In this document: piece after piece, positions 1 to 8,035 of the stretch
How the letters are laid out: every line of letters starts with the position of its first letter
Numbering within the stretch: position 1 is the stretch's first letter
Origin: Helicobacter sp.
GTDB taxonomy: Bacteria > Campylobacterota > Campylobacteria > Campylobacterales > Helicobacteraceae
DNA length: 8,269 nt
Direction of reading: 5' to 3'
Assembly (NCBI GenBank): GCA_029257755.1
Contig: JARIAP010000187.1
Span: 1 to 8,269, forward strand
Notes under the pieces: model-generated
Database searches by the model: none
What the model was told of the DNA's origin: nothing
Seen by the model: the letters and a program-made list of their open reading frames with translations, nothing else
Translations under genes and position numbers: made by a program

Positions 1-1964
1 GTAGGCATGGTCATTTAAATGAGTTTAAAAGTGGTTTTGAAAAAATAGCACAAGGTGTTGATGAAAATAATGCGGTTGTATTGCCATTTTATATACGCGG
101 TATGTGGGGTAGTATATTTAGCAGAAGTAATGAGCAATTTAGAGAACGCAAAAAAAGCTTTACAAAAAGAAATGTAAGTATTGCATTTGGTGCACCATTA
201 CCACTTCATACGCAAAAAGATAAAATTAAAGCAAAAGTTTTTGAAATGAGTTTTAAGGCATGGCAACATCAATGTCAAAACTCCCCAACTTTACCAGCAG
301 CATTTATAGAATCTTGTAAAAGAGGTGGTGGTGATATAGCTATAATAGATACACAAACGGGTAGTATGTCGTATAAAAAACTTCTTACCCTATGTGTTAT
401 GCTTAGTCAAGATATGAAGGAAATGAATTTTAAACCTTTGCCTAAAAAAATATCTAATTGCTCCTTACCAAATGATTGCATAGGAATCATGTTGCCTGCA
501 TCTATTGCTAGTGTAATTTGCAATTTCTCTGCTCTTATGGCAGGAAAAATTGTAGTGAATCTAAATTTTACTGCTGGAGAAAAAGCAATAAAAAGTGCTA
601 TAGAATCTTCAAATTTAACACATATATATACATCAAAAAAATTCTTAGAAAAGTTAAAAAATAAAGGAATTGAGATTGATTTTAGCAATATTACACTACA
701 TTTCATGGAGGATATTGTAGAAGATATAAAACGACAAAAATTAGCCTTTATCATTAATATAGGATTTATTAGTATAGCACCTACATGGCTTTTAAAGTTA
801 TTGTTTGCAAAAGATAGTAATATAGATTCTATATGTGCAATATTATTTAGCAGTGGTAGTGAAGGTTCACCAAAGGGTGTTATGCTTAGTCATTTAAATA
901 TTATGAGTAATATATTGCAGATTGCTGATGTAATACATGCAAGAAATGATGATACCATGTTATCATCATTGCCACCATTTCATGCTTTTGGTTTAACTGT
1001 TACAACTTTTATGCCATTAATTGAAAACATGTTAGTTATATCTCATGCAGATCCAACAGACTCTCTAGGTATAGCAAAGGCTATAGCACAAAACAAAGTA
1101 ACAATTATATGTGCCACATCTACTTTACTTGGAATATATGCTAGAAACCCAAAGATTGATAGGGTAATGTTTGATAGTATTAGATTAACCGTTGCAGGTG
1201 CTGAAAAATTAAAAAAAGAAGTTAGAGAAGCATATACAATGAAGTTTAATAAGCCTATATATGAGGGATATGGTGCTACAGAGACAACACCTGTTGCTAG
1301 TGTTAATTTACCCGATGAATTTGATGCTACATTTTGGCAGATTCACAGAGCAAATAAAGAGGGCAGTGTTGGTATGCCATTACCAGGAACAGCAATAAGA
1401 ATTGTAGATTATGATACATTAGAAGAGTTACCTACAGGAGAACATGGATTAATACTAATTGGCGGACACCAAATTATGGTTGGCTATCTTAATGATGAAG
1501 AAAAAACGAATGAAGTTATAATTGATTTGCATGGTATAAGATGGTATAAGAGTGGGGATAAGGGATATTTAGATTCTGATGGATTTTTACATATTACAGA
1601 TAGATATTCAAGATTTGCAAAAATAGGTGGAGAAATGATAAGTCTATCAAGTGTTGAAGAAGAGATTGCTAAAGTATTTAAACTAAAAGATATTTCAAGT
1701 GAAGTTAAATTTTGTGCAGTTGGATTAGACGATAGGAAAAAAGGAGAAAAAATAGTATTATTAATAGAATCTCCACAAGATTTATATAAAGATGCTATTG
1801 AAGCTGTAAAGAAATCTGATATAATTGCATTAAAAAAACCAAGCGAATATTTTGTTGTTGATAAAATACCAATACTTGGTAGCGGAAAAGTTGATTTAAA
1901 AAATACAAAAGAACTTGCAAAGAATATAGAAGAAGAAAAAAACAATAATTTACAACAAACATAA
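1..1964 (+). CDS. aas: Aas-like acyltransferase / acyl-ACP synthetase, 5'-truncated by the window edge
   Basis: The reading frame is open from base 3, so the true start lies upstream; 653 residues are visible. The first ~45 residues are the end of a PlsC-type acyltransferase domain (GHLNEFKSGFE, then VVLPFYIRGMWGS). The rest is a complete ANL-superfamily adenylating domain: P-loop SSGSEGSPKG at 849-878, YGATETTP at 1269-1292, SGDKG with its ribose-binding Asp at 1557, hinge-region DRYSRFAKIGGE from 1599, and the C-terminal catalytic lysine in GSGKVD at 1887. In this family the synthetase activates a fatty acid with ATP and loads it on acyl carrier protein, and the acyltransferase passes it to a lysophospholipid, recycling membrane lipids at the inner membrane. 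A hydrophobic stretch at about 747-807 (FIINIGFISIAPTWLLKLLF) suggests membrane contact. Related epsilonproteobacterial proteins often carry an N-terminal MFS transporter (lysophospholipid flippase-like); that part would lie outside the window. Domain identity is strong; substrate is inferred from family. Confidence 0.88.
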   Translation, partial: RHGHLNEFKSGFEKIAQGVDENNAVVLPFYIRGMWGSIFSRSNEQFRERKKSFTKRNVSIAFGAPLPLHTQKDKIKAKVFEMSFKAWQHQCQNSPTLPAAFIESCKRGGGDIAIIDTQTGSMSYKKLLTLCVMLSQDMKEMNFKPLPKKISNCSLPNDCIGIMLPASIASVICNFSALMAGKIVVNLNFTAGEKAIKSAIESSNLTHIYTSKKFLEKLKNKGIEIDFSNITLHFMEDIVEDIKRQKLAFIINIGFISIAPTWLLKLLFAKDSNIDSICAILFSSGSEGSPKGVMLSHLNIMSNILQIADVIHARNDDTMLSSLPPFHAFGLTVTTFMPLIENMLVISHADPTDSLGIAKAIAQNKVTIICATSTLLGIYARNPKIDRVMFDSIRLTVAGAEKLKKEVREAYTMKFNKPIYEGYGATETTPVASVNLPDEFDATFWQIHRANKEGSVGMPLPGTAIRIVDYDTLEELPTGEHGLILIGGHQIMVGYLNDEEKTNEVIIDLHGIRWYKSGDKGYLDSDGFLHITDRYSRFAKIGGEMISLSSVEEEIAKVFKLKDISSEVKFCAVGLDDRKKGEKIVLLIESPQDLYKDAIEAVKKSDIIALKKPSEYFVVDKIPILGSGKVDLKNTKELAKNIEEEKNNNLQQT

Positions 1965-2015
1965 TATGTAGTGTAAAATAATACAAAGCAATTAATATTT
2001 TAGCAGTATATTATT

Positions 2016-2024
2016 TGTTATTGT
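2016..2024 (+). promoter_or_regulatory. Possible extended -10 promoter for leuS
   Basis: The spacer between the Aas-like gene and leuS contains TGTTATTGT, which fits the extended -10 pattern TGnTAnnnT favoured by epsilonproteobacterial housekeeping sigma factor. It would give a leader of about 50 bases before the leuS start. No -35 box is evident, and in DNA this AT-rich similar strings arise by chance. I see no convincing terminator in the spacer, so read-through from the upstream gene is also possible. Confidence 0.25.
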
Positions 2025-2081
2025 AAAAATAATAAAATTAGTTAATTTATAGCCAAATTACAATATATTTAAGGATACATA

Positions 2082-4553
2082 ATGAACAAGAAAGATCAAC
2101 ATAAAGAAAATTATAACCCATCACTCATAGAATCTAAATGGCAAAAAATATGGCATGATGAAAAAGCGTTTGAACCAAGCAAAGATTTTTCTAAACCAAA
2201 GAAATATATATTATCTATGTTTCCTTATCCAAGCGGTGCAATTCATATGGGACATGTACGCAACTATTGCATAGGTGATGTTATGGCTAGATATTATAGA
2301 ATTCATGGATTTAATGTGTTGCATCCCATAGGATTTGATGCCTTTGGTATGCCAGCTGAAAATGCGGCAATAAAACATAAAATTCACCCAAAAACATGGA
2401 CATACTCAAATATGGATATTATGCTAAAGGAATTGAATGCCATTGGATTAAGCTTTTCTCAAAACTGCGTATTAGAAACATGTGATCCACTATATAGCAA
2501 ATATGAACAAGAATTTTTTATACAAGCATGGAAAAATAATTTAGTTTATAGAAAAAAGGCTTTTTTAAATTGGTGTCCAAATGATTTAACCGTTCTTGCA
2601 AATGAACAAGTAGTAGATGGTAAATGTTGGCGTTGTGATACAGAAGTTGTGCAAAAAGAAATGTATCAATATTATTTAAAAATTACAGATTATGCAGAAG
2701 AGCTTTTAAAAGACTTAGAATCTTTAGAGGGAAAATGGCCACAACAAGTCCTTAGTATGCAAAGAAACTGGATTGGGAAATCTGAAGGTCTAGAATTTAG
2801 TTTTGAGTTAGATTTAGAATCTAAAAATATGCTTGATGATAAAATAACTAATTTAAAAGTTTATACAACGCGTCCAGATACACTATATGGTGTTAGTTAT
2901 TGTGTTGTAGCACCAGAGCATGAAATAGTAAGTATTTTAATAGAAAAACAGCTTTTATCAAAGGATGCAATAAGAAATATTGATAATATAAAAAATCAAA
3001 GCGAAAAAGATAGATCCATGGCGGATAAAGAAGGTATAGAATTGCCAGTATTTTTAATACACCCACTTACAAACAAGAAGATTCCATTATGGGTAAGTAA
3101 TTTTGTGCTTATGAGTTATGGCTCAGGTGCAGTAATGAGTGTGCCAAGTCATGATGAAAGGGATTTTGAATTTGCAAAAAAATATAATTTACCTTTTATT
3201 CCTGTTATATGTGCTAATGGTGAAAATGATGGTATAAATAAGGCAAATACAGAAGATGGAATCCTTTTTAATAGTGACATTTACTCAAATCTTACAAGCA
3301 AAGAAGCAAGAAAAAAAATTATTAATTTTTTTGAAAAAAACAATATTGGCAAAAGAACTATTAACTATAAACTAAGGGATTGGGGTATTTCAAGACAAAG
3401 ATATTGGGGGACACCAATACCATTAATACATTGTGAAAAATGTGGTATTGTGGAAGAAAGGAATTTGCCAGTAACATTACCAGAAGATATAGAGATAACA
3501 GGAGAGGGAAATCCACTTGAGAAACATGCTACTTGGAAATATGTAAAATGCCCAAAATGCAATGCAGATTCTATTAGAGAAACTGATACTATGGATACAT
3601 TTATGGAATCTAGTTGGTATTTTTTGCATTATACAACACCAAAAGAATTAAGAGAAAAACAAGCGTTTTGTAAAGATTATTTAGAATATTTTATGGAGGT
3701 AGATGAATATATAGGTGGCATTGAACATGCTATATTACATTTATTATATGCAAGATTTTTTACAAAAATGCTTAGAGATTTAAAATATATTAATTTTAAT
3801 GAACCATTTTCAAACCTTTTAACACAAGGTATGGTTTTAAAAAATGGTGCTAAAATGAGTAAAAGTATAGGCAATATAGTAGAACCAAGCGATATTATAA
3901 AAACTTATGGTGCGGATACTGCAAGATTATTCACACTTTTTGCAGCACCACCAACCTATGCTTTAGAATGGAATGATGAGGGAGTCAAGGGTTGTTATAA
4001 ATTTATTTGCAGATTAATTGATAGAAAGAATCGGGTTATAAAAACAAATGTTATCCCTAAAATAGATACCAATAATTTAACAAAAGATTCTAAAGTGGCA
4101 AGAACAAAAGTATATGAAGCATTGCAGAAACAACAAAGTATATTTGCTAAAAAGATCGATGGTTATCCATTTAATGTGGTAATTGCTGCATGTATGGAGG
4201 CACATAATGCTATATCTTCTCAAGATAATGATTTAGTTTTTACAGAAGGGTATTTTATATTATTGCATATTTTAGAGGGATTTATACCACATATTGCAAG
4301 TGAATTAAGTAAAGAACTTTTTGATTTATCAAACTTTAAACCTATACAAATAGATAATAGAGTTTTCATAAAAGATGAGATTAATTATGTTGTTAGTGTA
4401 AATGGTAAAAAAAGAGGTGAAATATTAATAAATCCAAACTTAACACAAGAAGAAATAATAAATGAAGCAAAAAGATCTGTGCATAAATGGATTACAAAGG
4501 ACATTAAAAAAGAGATATATGTAAAAGACAAATTAGTAAATTTTGTTTTGTAA
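2082..4553 (+). CDS. leuS: Leucyl-tRNA synthetase
   Basis: This cytoplasmic class I aminoacyl-tRNA synthetase attaches leucine to tRNA-Leu and is essential for translation. At 823 residues it is close to the usual bacterial length (E. coli about 860). The ATP-binding HIGH motif appears as HMGH at residues 55-58 and the KMSKS loop is exact at 591-595. The CP1 editing domain has the threonine-rich TTRPDT at 262-267 and the HDERD motif (D358, D361) that holds the amino group of mischarged amino acids, so proofreading looks intact. Zinc-type cysteines occur at C165, C182, C185 and again at C451, C454, C490, C493. [12 protein letters not shown] at 432-443 is typical of the family. The ATG follows a good Shine-Dalgarno (AAGGA, 2071-2075, 6-base gap), which settles the start. 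The C-terminal tRNA-binding domain is present, including VNGKKRGEI. No frameshift or missing catalytic residue is seen. Confidence 0.98.
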   Translation: MNKKDQHKENYNPSLIESKWQKIWHDEKAFEPSKDFSKPKKYILSMFPYPSGAIHMGHVRNYCIGDVMARYYRIHGFNVLHPIGFDAFGMPAENAAIKHKIHPKTWTYSNMDIMLKELNAIGLSFSQNCVLETCDPLYSKYEQEFFIQAWKNNLVYRKKAFLNWCPNDLTVLANEQVVDGKCWRCDTEVVQKEMYQYYLKITDYAEELLKDLESLEGKWPQQVLSMQRNWIGKSEGLEFSFELDLESKNMLDDKITNLKVYTTRPDTLYGVSYCVVAPEHEIVSILIEKQLLSKDAIRNIDNIKNQSEKDRSMADKEGIELPVFLIHPLTNKKIPLWVSNFVLMSYGSGAVMSVPSHDERDFEFAKKYNLPFIPVICANGENDGINKANTEDGILFNSDIYSNLTSKEARKKIINFFEKNNIGKRTINYKLRDWGISRQRYWGTPIPLIHCEKCGIVEERNLPVTLPEDIEITGEGNPLEKHATWKYVKCPKCNADSIRETDTMDTFMESSWYFLHYTTPKELREKQAFCKDYLEYFMEVDEYIGGIEHAILHLLYARFFTKMLRDLKYINFNEPFSNLLTQGMVLKNGAKMSKSIGNIVEPSDIIKTYGADTARLFTLFAAPPTYALEWNDEGVKGCYKFICRLIDRKNRVIKTNVIPKIDTNNLTKDSKVARTKVYEALQKQQSIFAKKIDGYPFNVVIAACMEAHNAISSQDNDLVFTEGYFILLHILEGFIPHIASELSKELFDLSNFKPIQIDNRVFIKDEINYVVSVNGKKRGEILINPNLTQEEIINEAKRSVHKWITKDIKKEIYVKDKLVNFVL

Positions 4554-4597
4554 AATTTTATTTTAATAAATATATAAAGCTACATATAACTATAACT

Positions 4598-4726
4598 AAT
4601 TTGATTGATTGTTTAATAGGTAATTTAAATTTATATTTTAAAATGTTGCTTAACTTTTTAAAAAAGAGTTAAACATAAAAATATTTTCCAATTTATTGTA
4701 TTAATATGCTACTTATCAATCAAATT
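4598..4726. repeat. 12-bp inverted repeat spanning the convergent leuS/nurA spacer
   Basis: AATTTGATTGAT at 4598-4609 is matched exactly in reverse complement by ATCAATCAAATT at 4715-4726, separated by 105 bases. The right arm lies in the last codons of nurA, the left arm 45 bases after the leuS stop. The smaller hairpin at 4650-4672 sits inside the enclosed stretch. It could fold as a long-range stem at the ends of both transcripts, or be a trace of an insertion event. In DNA this AT-rich, chance cannot be excluded. Confidence 0.45.
4650..4672. terminator. Weak hairpin, possible bidirectional terminator of leuS and nurA
   Basis: TTAACT at 4650-4655 pairs with AGTTAA at 4667-4672. The inner T run pairs with the A run across one bulged G, giving a stem of about ten pairs, nearly all A-T. 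It lies between the convergent ends of leuS and nurA, where a shared terminator is expected. Neither side has a clean uridine tract directly after the stem and the stem is GC-poor, so it is a weak candidate. Confidence 0.35.
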
Positions 4727-6097
4727 TTGTGAAAAAACCTTTAAAATTTTATTGCTTGTAATTTGGGAAAGAGAAATTAGTTTGTTTATCATAGCAATAG
4801 GAACAAAAGCTTTATCATACATATCACATTTAAGTTTTATTAGAATTTCTAATATATTGTTAAGGTTTAAGAAATCATTTATATCTGGTTGTTTTATATA
4901 TTCCTCATATTTCATCTTTTCACCAAAAGGTATAGCTATATCAAGTAAAAATGAATTATGTTTGTCAATTTTTACAAATATCTTAATCCCAAAATAAGTA
5001 TTTGCACCAAACACAAATTTATTATTTCCCGTAATATATTTTTTCATATAATCTAAATTGGGTATAACAATAGATTGTGGATTTATTTTTGATTCTATAT
5101 TTGAAAAATGATCAACAAATATACCGCTTTTATCTAGCCCTATGATATTAGCGTAGCACATTTTATTTTTTATAGACATATCATAAATAAATTGTAAAAA
5201 TGGACGCACAATTTTAAATGAAAAATTATCAAGTCTATTGAAAAGAGCTAAAGAGCCATCTTTTATAAATAAAATTTTAGACAATAATTGTATATTTTTT
5301 TCAAAACAGAATCTAAATATTGATAACATGAGCATAACTTCAAATATGCTTAGAATATATGATTCAATAGATGTAGCACCATTAATTTCATCAACTAAAG
5401 TATGTAATTCAAAACAATCTGTGATATAAATAATGTTTCCACATTTTTTGCAATATATTGAGTTATTAATATTATTAATATAGTCTTGATTTTGTTTTAT
5501 AAAAATATTCATATAATTGCATGTAGGACATGCAAACTCTATGCTTCCATGAGAATCTTTATATTCATTAAAAACAAGCCATTTAATTGTATCTATAATT
5601 CTATAAGTCTCTTTTTCACATTCCTTCAATACATTATCTACAAAAATATCAAATATTCTCTGTCTTATTGTTGTTTTAAAATCTTTATCGATAATTCGTA
5701 TATTTTGTATTGGCATAACAAAGTTAAATCTTTCCAAATCTTTTAATCTTTCTAAATCTTTTGGATTTATAATCATTTTTTCTTCCAAAGCTATCAAATT
5801 ATCTATTCTAAATGCTAAAATTCCAATATTATAAAAACAAAGTATTTGAGATGGATAATTATCATTAATATTTATCTCTTGGTATCCTCCATCTATAGCA
5901 ACAATATACTCTATTTTACAATCAAATTTATTTTTTACATCTTTTATGTTAAAAAAGCAATTTTTTAACATTTTTTGTTCTTCTAATGGATTGTTGTCAT
6001 CTGTTTTTTCACATTGTAAAAGAAAATCTTGTACTTTTTTATTTTCTATTATATATTGATGATTTATATTTGATGCTTTTTCGTTTTTATATCCCAT
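4709..6097 (-). CDS. nurA: NurA-family nuclease with an inserted zinc ribbon
   Basis: This 462-residue protein matches, from memory, the bacterial branch of the NurA nuclease family that is paired with a HerA ATPase. NurA enzymes are metal-dependent DNA nucleases with an RNase H-like fold, fed DNA by the HerA ring. Visible marks are the first acidic motif AIDGGYQEI (D69); a zinc ribbon with C190, C193, C216, C219 followed by IYITDCFELH; a helix with E253; LFIKDGSLALF (D280); GLDKSGIFVDH at 320-330; NTYFGIKIFVK near 366-376; and a C-terminal block with MYDKAFVPIAMINKLISLS at 426-444. D69, E253 and D280 are the likely metal ligands. The histidine found near the C terminus of archaeal NurA is not apparent; N438 lies in that area. 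There is no signal peptide or membrane segment, so it should be cytoplasmic. It follows herA by 8 bases. Sampled stretches are unusually AT-rich. Family assignment is fairly secure; the biological role is inferred. Confidence 0.82.
   Translation of the reverse strand: MGYKNEKASNINHQYIIENKKVQDFLLQCEKTDDNNPLEEQKMLKNCFFNIKDVKNKFDCKIEYIVAIDGGYQEININDNYPSQILCFYNIGILAFRIDNLIALEEKMIINPKDLERLKDLERFNFVMPIQNIRIIDKDFKTTIRQRIFDIFVDNVLKECEKETYRIIDTIKWLVFNEYKDSHGSIEFACPTCNYMNIFIKQNQDYINNINNSIYCKKCGNIIYITDCFELHTLVDEINGATSIESYILSIFEVMLMLSIFRFCFEKNIQLLSKILFIKDGSLALFNRLDNFSFKIVRPFLQFIYDMSIKNKMCYANIIGLDKSGIFVDHFSNIESKINPQSIVIPNLDYMKKYITGNNKFVFGANTYFGIKIFVKIDKHNSFLLDIAIPFGEKMKYEEYIKQPDINDFLNLNNILEILIKLKCDMYDKAFVPIAMINKLISLSQITSNKILKVFSQNLIDK
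5729..5764. repeat. 18-bp imperfect tandem repeat inside nurA
   Basis: Two adjacent 18-base units (5729-5746 and 5747-5764) agree at 15 of 18 positions. Being a multiple of three, they keep the frame and encode the repeated motif in KDLERLKDLERF, at about residues 113-124 of the NurA-like protein. This looks like a small in-frame duplication in a charged helix between the first acidic motif and the zinc ribbon. Confidence 0.6.
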
Positions 6098-6102
6098 TGT
6101 AT

Positions 6103-6107
6103 TCCTT
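6103..6107 (-). promoter_or_regulatory. nurA ribosome binding site overlapping the herA stop codon
   Basis: On the minus strand the herA stop TAA (6108-6106) runs into AAGGA (6107-6103) as TAAGGA, followed by 5 bases and the nurA ATG at 6097. A ribosome ending herA therefore sits on the nurA initiation site. This supports the chosen nurA start and suggests translational coupling of the two proteins. Confidence 0.75.
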
Positions 6108-7986
6108 ATTCATCATTAAAATTTTTAATTTGCACTGGAATTATGAAGTTATTTGAGTGAGTTTTTATACGACTAAAACCAACATCACTATTTTTTAATA
6201 TACTTTGAGAAAAGTCAGCAAAATCATAGTATTTTTCTAATGTTTTTATTTCGTCTTTATTATTAAGATGAGAAATGAACCAATTTTGTGTATTTTTAAG
6301 AATACTAGGGGAAATAGAGCTTACTTCTTGTGTAGAATAACTTATACCAATATTAAGCTTTGCCCCTTCTTTTGCTATACGATTATATATATTTTTTAAA
6401 TCTTTGTCATCTTTTGGAAAAATATTATGTGCTTCTTCAAAATACATTTGTATGTATTCTACTTTTTTGTCTTTAGTAAATTTCTCCATAGAGTTTGCAA
6501 AAATGTAAGAGCAAAGTTTATCAATATATTTTTGTTGTGTCTGTGTAGAAATTGTAGATAAATCTATTAAAACAATTTTTCCTTCTCTTAGTGCAAAATT
6601 TATATCTTGTTTATAATCTTTTTCACACCCAATTGAATGTAAGTAGCTAAAAGTTGCAAGAAATTTATAACCACTACCACCTTTTGCATGAAATACTCTA
6701 AGAAGTGCCTCATAGTCTTTATCATTTTTATATTTTTCGTCAATATTGCTTAAGTCTGGTTTAATTTTTTTAAAATAAGCACAAGCCTCATCTATTTTTA
6801 CTCCCGCTTTACTTATAGAGCCAAGATTGTTGTTGTTTGTAAAGCCACTAAAATTTAATATCATCTCTTTGTTGTATTCAAAACCTGCTTTACACAATAT
6901 ACATTTATATAGTGCTTTTTTACGCTCTTGAGCACTATATTCAATAGAGTTTTTTTCCACAGATTCAAACATATTAATATTTGCAAAGTTAGCTATGTAA
7001 TGTGATTTATTAGCTAACATCATTTCATCGCATAAAAAACTAAAAGATTCTTCCAATGTTATGTCATTGTAAAAGTCATATTGTATAGGTCTTACATCTT
7101 TATATTCTTCAATCTTTTTTAAAGAAGAACTGAAACGCAAAACTTTTTGTTTAAAAATATCATAAATTGAGTTTTTATCTTGCTTATTTGTAAATGTATA
7201 TTCTCCGTTTATATCAAAAACAATTTGCCCTATTTGATCTGTTATTCTACTATTATTAAGATTTTCAATTGCACTAATAATAATTTTTATTGTATTTGAC
7301 TTACCTGTTCTTGTCATACCAAAGAAACCACTTCTTTTTGCTACAATATCATCTGTTTTAAGATAAACTTCTGCAGCATAGTCTTTTGCTTTATCATATG
7401 ACTGCGATGAAGCATAACGCAATTCACCAATTTTTTCTTTTAAATCATTGCTATATATATTTTTATTTATAATAATTTCTAATTGTTCCTTTTTGGGTTT
7501 ATAAACTTTATAATTATGTGCCCCTAAAAAGTTTTCTACATCTGTCCCAAATACTAATTGTTTGTTTTCGTCTTCATAAAATGTTCCTAATATTCTGCAT
7601 ATTAAACCTGAAAATTGATAAAAATATTTTGTATAAATATCTACTTTAATGTTTTCTCTACTTTCTTTTTTAGACATATACATGTCAGTTAAACTTTGAA
7701 CAATATCGTATTTTTGCGGTATTTCGGATATGCCAATTACTCTTAGTAAAATTCCCTCTAATTCATTTTCTCTTAGTTCATTATTATATATTGCTAAAAG
7801 TAAGCAACCATGAGGTAATCCCATTACATTGTTTTTATCATAATCATTAATTAATACTTTTGCATATTCGTAATCTAAATCATAAAGGTTACCAACAAAA
7901 TTCCCTTCTTTTCTTATTGTATTAAAAAATTTATCACATATATTGTCCATATCTTTTTTATTTTGCAATGAATCCAGAATCGCCAT
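6106..7986 (-). CDS. herA: HerA-family DNA-translocating ATPase
   Basis: HerA is a hexameric ring ATPase of the HerA/FtsK superfamily that pumps double-stranded DNA into its partner nuclease. The 626-residue protein begins with a beta-rich region (residues about 29-170) resembling the HerA N-terminal barrel, including the stretch ILLRVIGISEIP and CRILGTFYEDE. The RecA-like core follows: Walker A GMTRTGKSN at 223-231, the HerA-typical FDINGEY at 257-263, a strand VLIDLST at 472-478, Walker B MYFEEAHNIFP at 514-524 with acidic residues E517/E518, and SYSTQ at 549-553 (Q553 as sensor). About 200 mostly helical residues lie between FDINGEY and VLIDLST, making it longer than archaeal HerA (about 500 residues). 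The ATG at 7986 has a good Shine-Dalgarno (AAGGA, 7997-7993, 6-base gap). It is the first gene of a two-gene operon with nurA. No Mre11 or Rad50 gene, the usual archaeal companions, is in the window. It is a cytoplasmic protein. Confidence 0.88.
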   Translation of the reverse strand: MAILDSLQNKKDMDNICDKFFNTIRKEGNFVGNLYDLDYEYAKVLINDYDKNNVMGLPHGCLLLAIYNNELRENELEGILLRVIGISEIPQKYDIVQSLTDMYMSKKESRENIKVDIYTKYFYQFSGLICRILGTFYEDENKQLVFGTDVENFLGAHNYKVYKPKKEQLEIIINKNIYSNDLKEKIGELRYASSQSYDKAKDYAAEVYLKTDDIVAKRSGFFGMTRTGKSNTIKIIISAIENLNNSRITDQIGQIVFDINGEYTFTNKQDKNSIYDIFKQKVLRFSSSLKKIEEYKDVRPIQYDFYNDITLEESFSFLCDEMMLANKSHYIANFANINMFESVEKNSIEYSAQERKKALYKCILCKAGFEYNKEMILNFSGFTNNNNLGSISKAGVKIDEACAYFKKIKPDLSNIDEKYKNDKDYEALLRVFHAKGGSGYKFLATFSYLHSIGCEKDYKQDINFALREGKIVLIDLSTISTQTQQKYIDKLCSYIFANSMEKFTKDKKVEYIQMYFEEAHNIFPKDDKDLKNIYNRIAKEGAKLNIGISYSTQEVSSISPSILKNTQNWFISHLNNKDEIKTLEKYYDFADFSQSILKNSDVGFSRIKTHSNNFIIPVQIKNFNDE

Positions 7987-8003
7987 AATAATTCCTTTTA
8001 GTA

Positions 8004-8027
8004 TTTATAGTAAAATTTTACTATAAA
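8004..8027. promoter_or_regulatory. Perfect 24-bp palindrome, candidate operator of herA-nurA
   Basis: The half-site TTTATAGTAAAA (8004-8015) is followed directly by its exact reverse complement (8016-8027), with no spacer. It ends 17 bases before the herA start codon and only 7 bases before the Shine-Dalgarno. It would start one or two bases after the predicted transcription start of the upstream extended -10 box. Its ends also contain TATAAA, which could itself act as a -10. Either way it overlaps the promoter-leader region, as expected for the operator of a dimeric repressor. As RNA it could form a hairpin close to the ribosome binding site. No regulator gene is visible in the window. Confidence 0.6.
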
Positions 8028-8035
8028 GTTTATTT

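Noticed and set aside
81..83. TTG at base 81 as the start of the first gene
   Set aside because: The frame is open upstream to the window edge and the upstream residues (GHLNEFKSGFE) belong to the same acyltransferase domain, so this is an internal leucine codon of a truncated gene.
407..1986. Minus-strand open frames of 63-153 codons opposite the Aas-like gene
   Set aside because: They lie entirely or almost entirely antisense to a well-supported coding region, with low-complexity Ser/Phe/Ile-rich translations and no recognisable motif.
3311..3343. Homopolymer runs (A8, T7, A7) in leuS as phase-variation tracts
   Set aside because: leuS is essential and the frame is intact. Helicobacter-type phase variation usually uses longer G/C or A/T tracts, and such short runs are expected at this base composition.
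3365..3874. Two 65-codon minus-strand frames opposite leuS
   Set aside because: They are antisense to the conserved catalytic part of leuS and show no motif or ribosome binding site.
4551..4560. TAAAATTTTA palindrome overlapping the leuS stop as a second copy of the herA operator
   Set aside because: It shares only the AT-rich core of the herA palindrome and lacks the flanking TATAG/CTATA arms, so it is probably compositional.
4752..5746. Plus-strand frames of 63-86 codons opposite nurA
   Set aside because: These are shadows of the minus-strand nuclease gene, whose own frame carries the conserved motifs.
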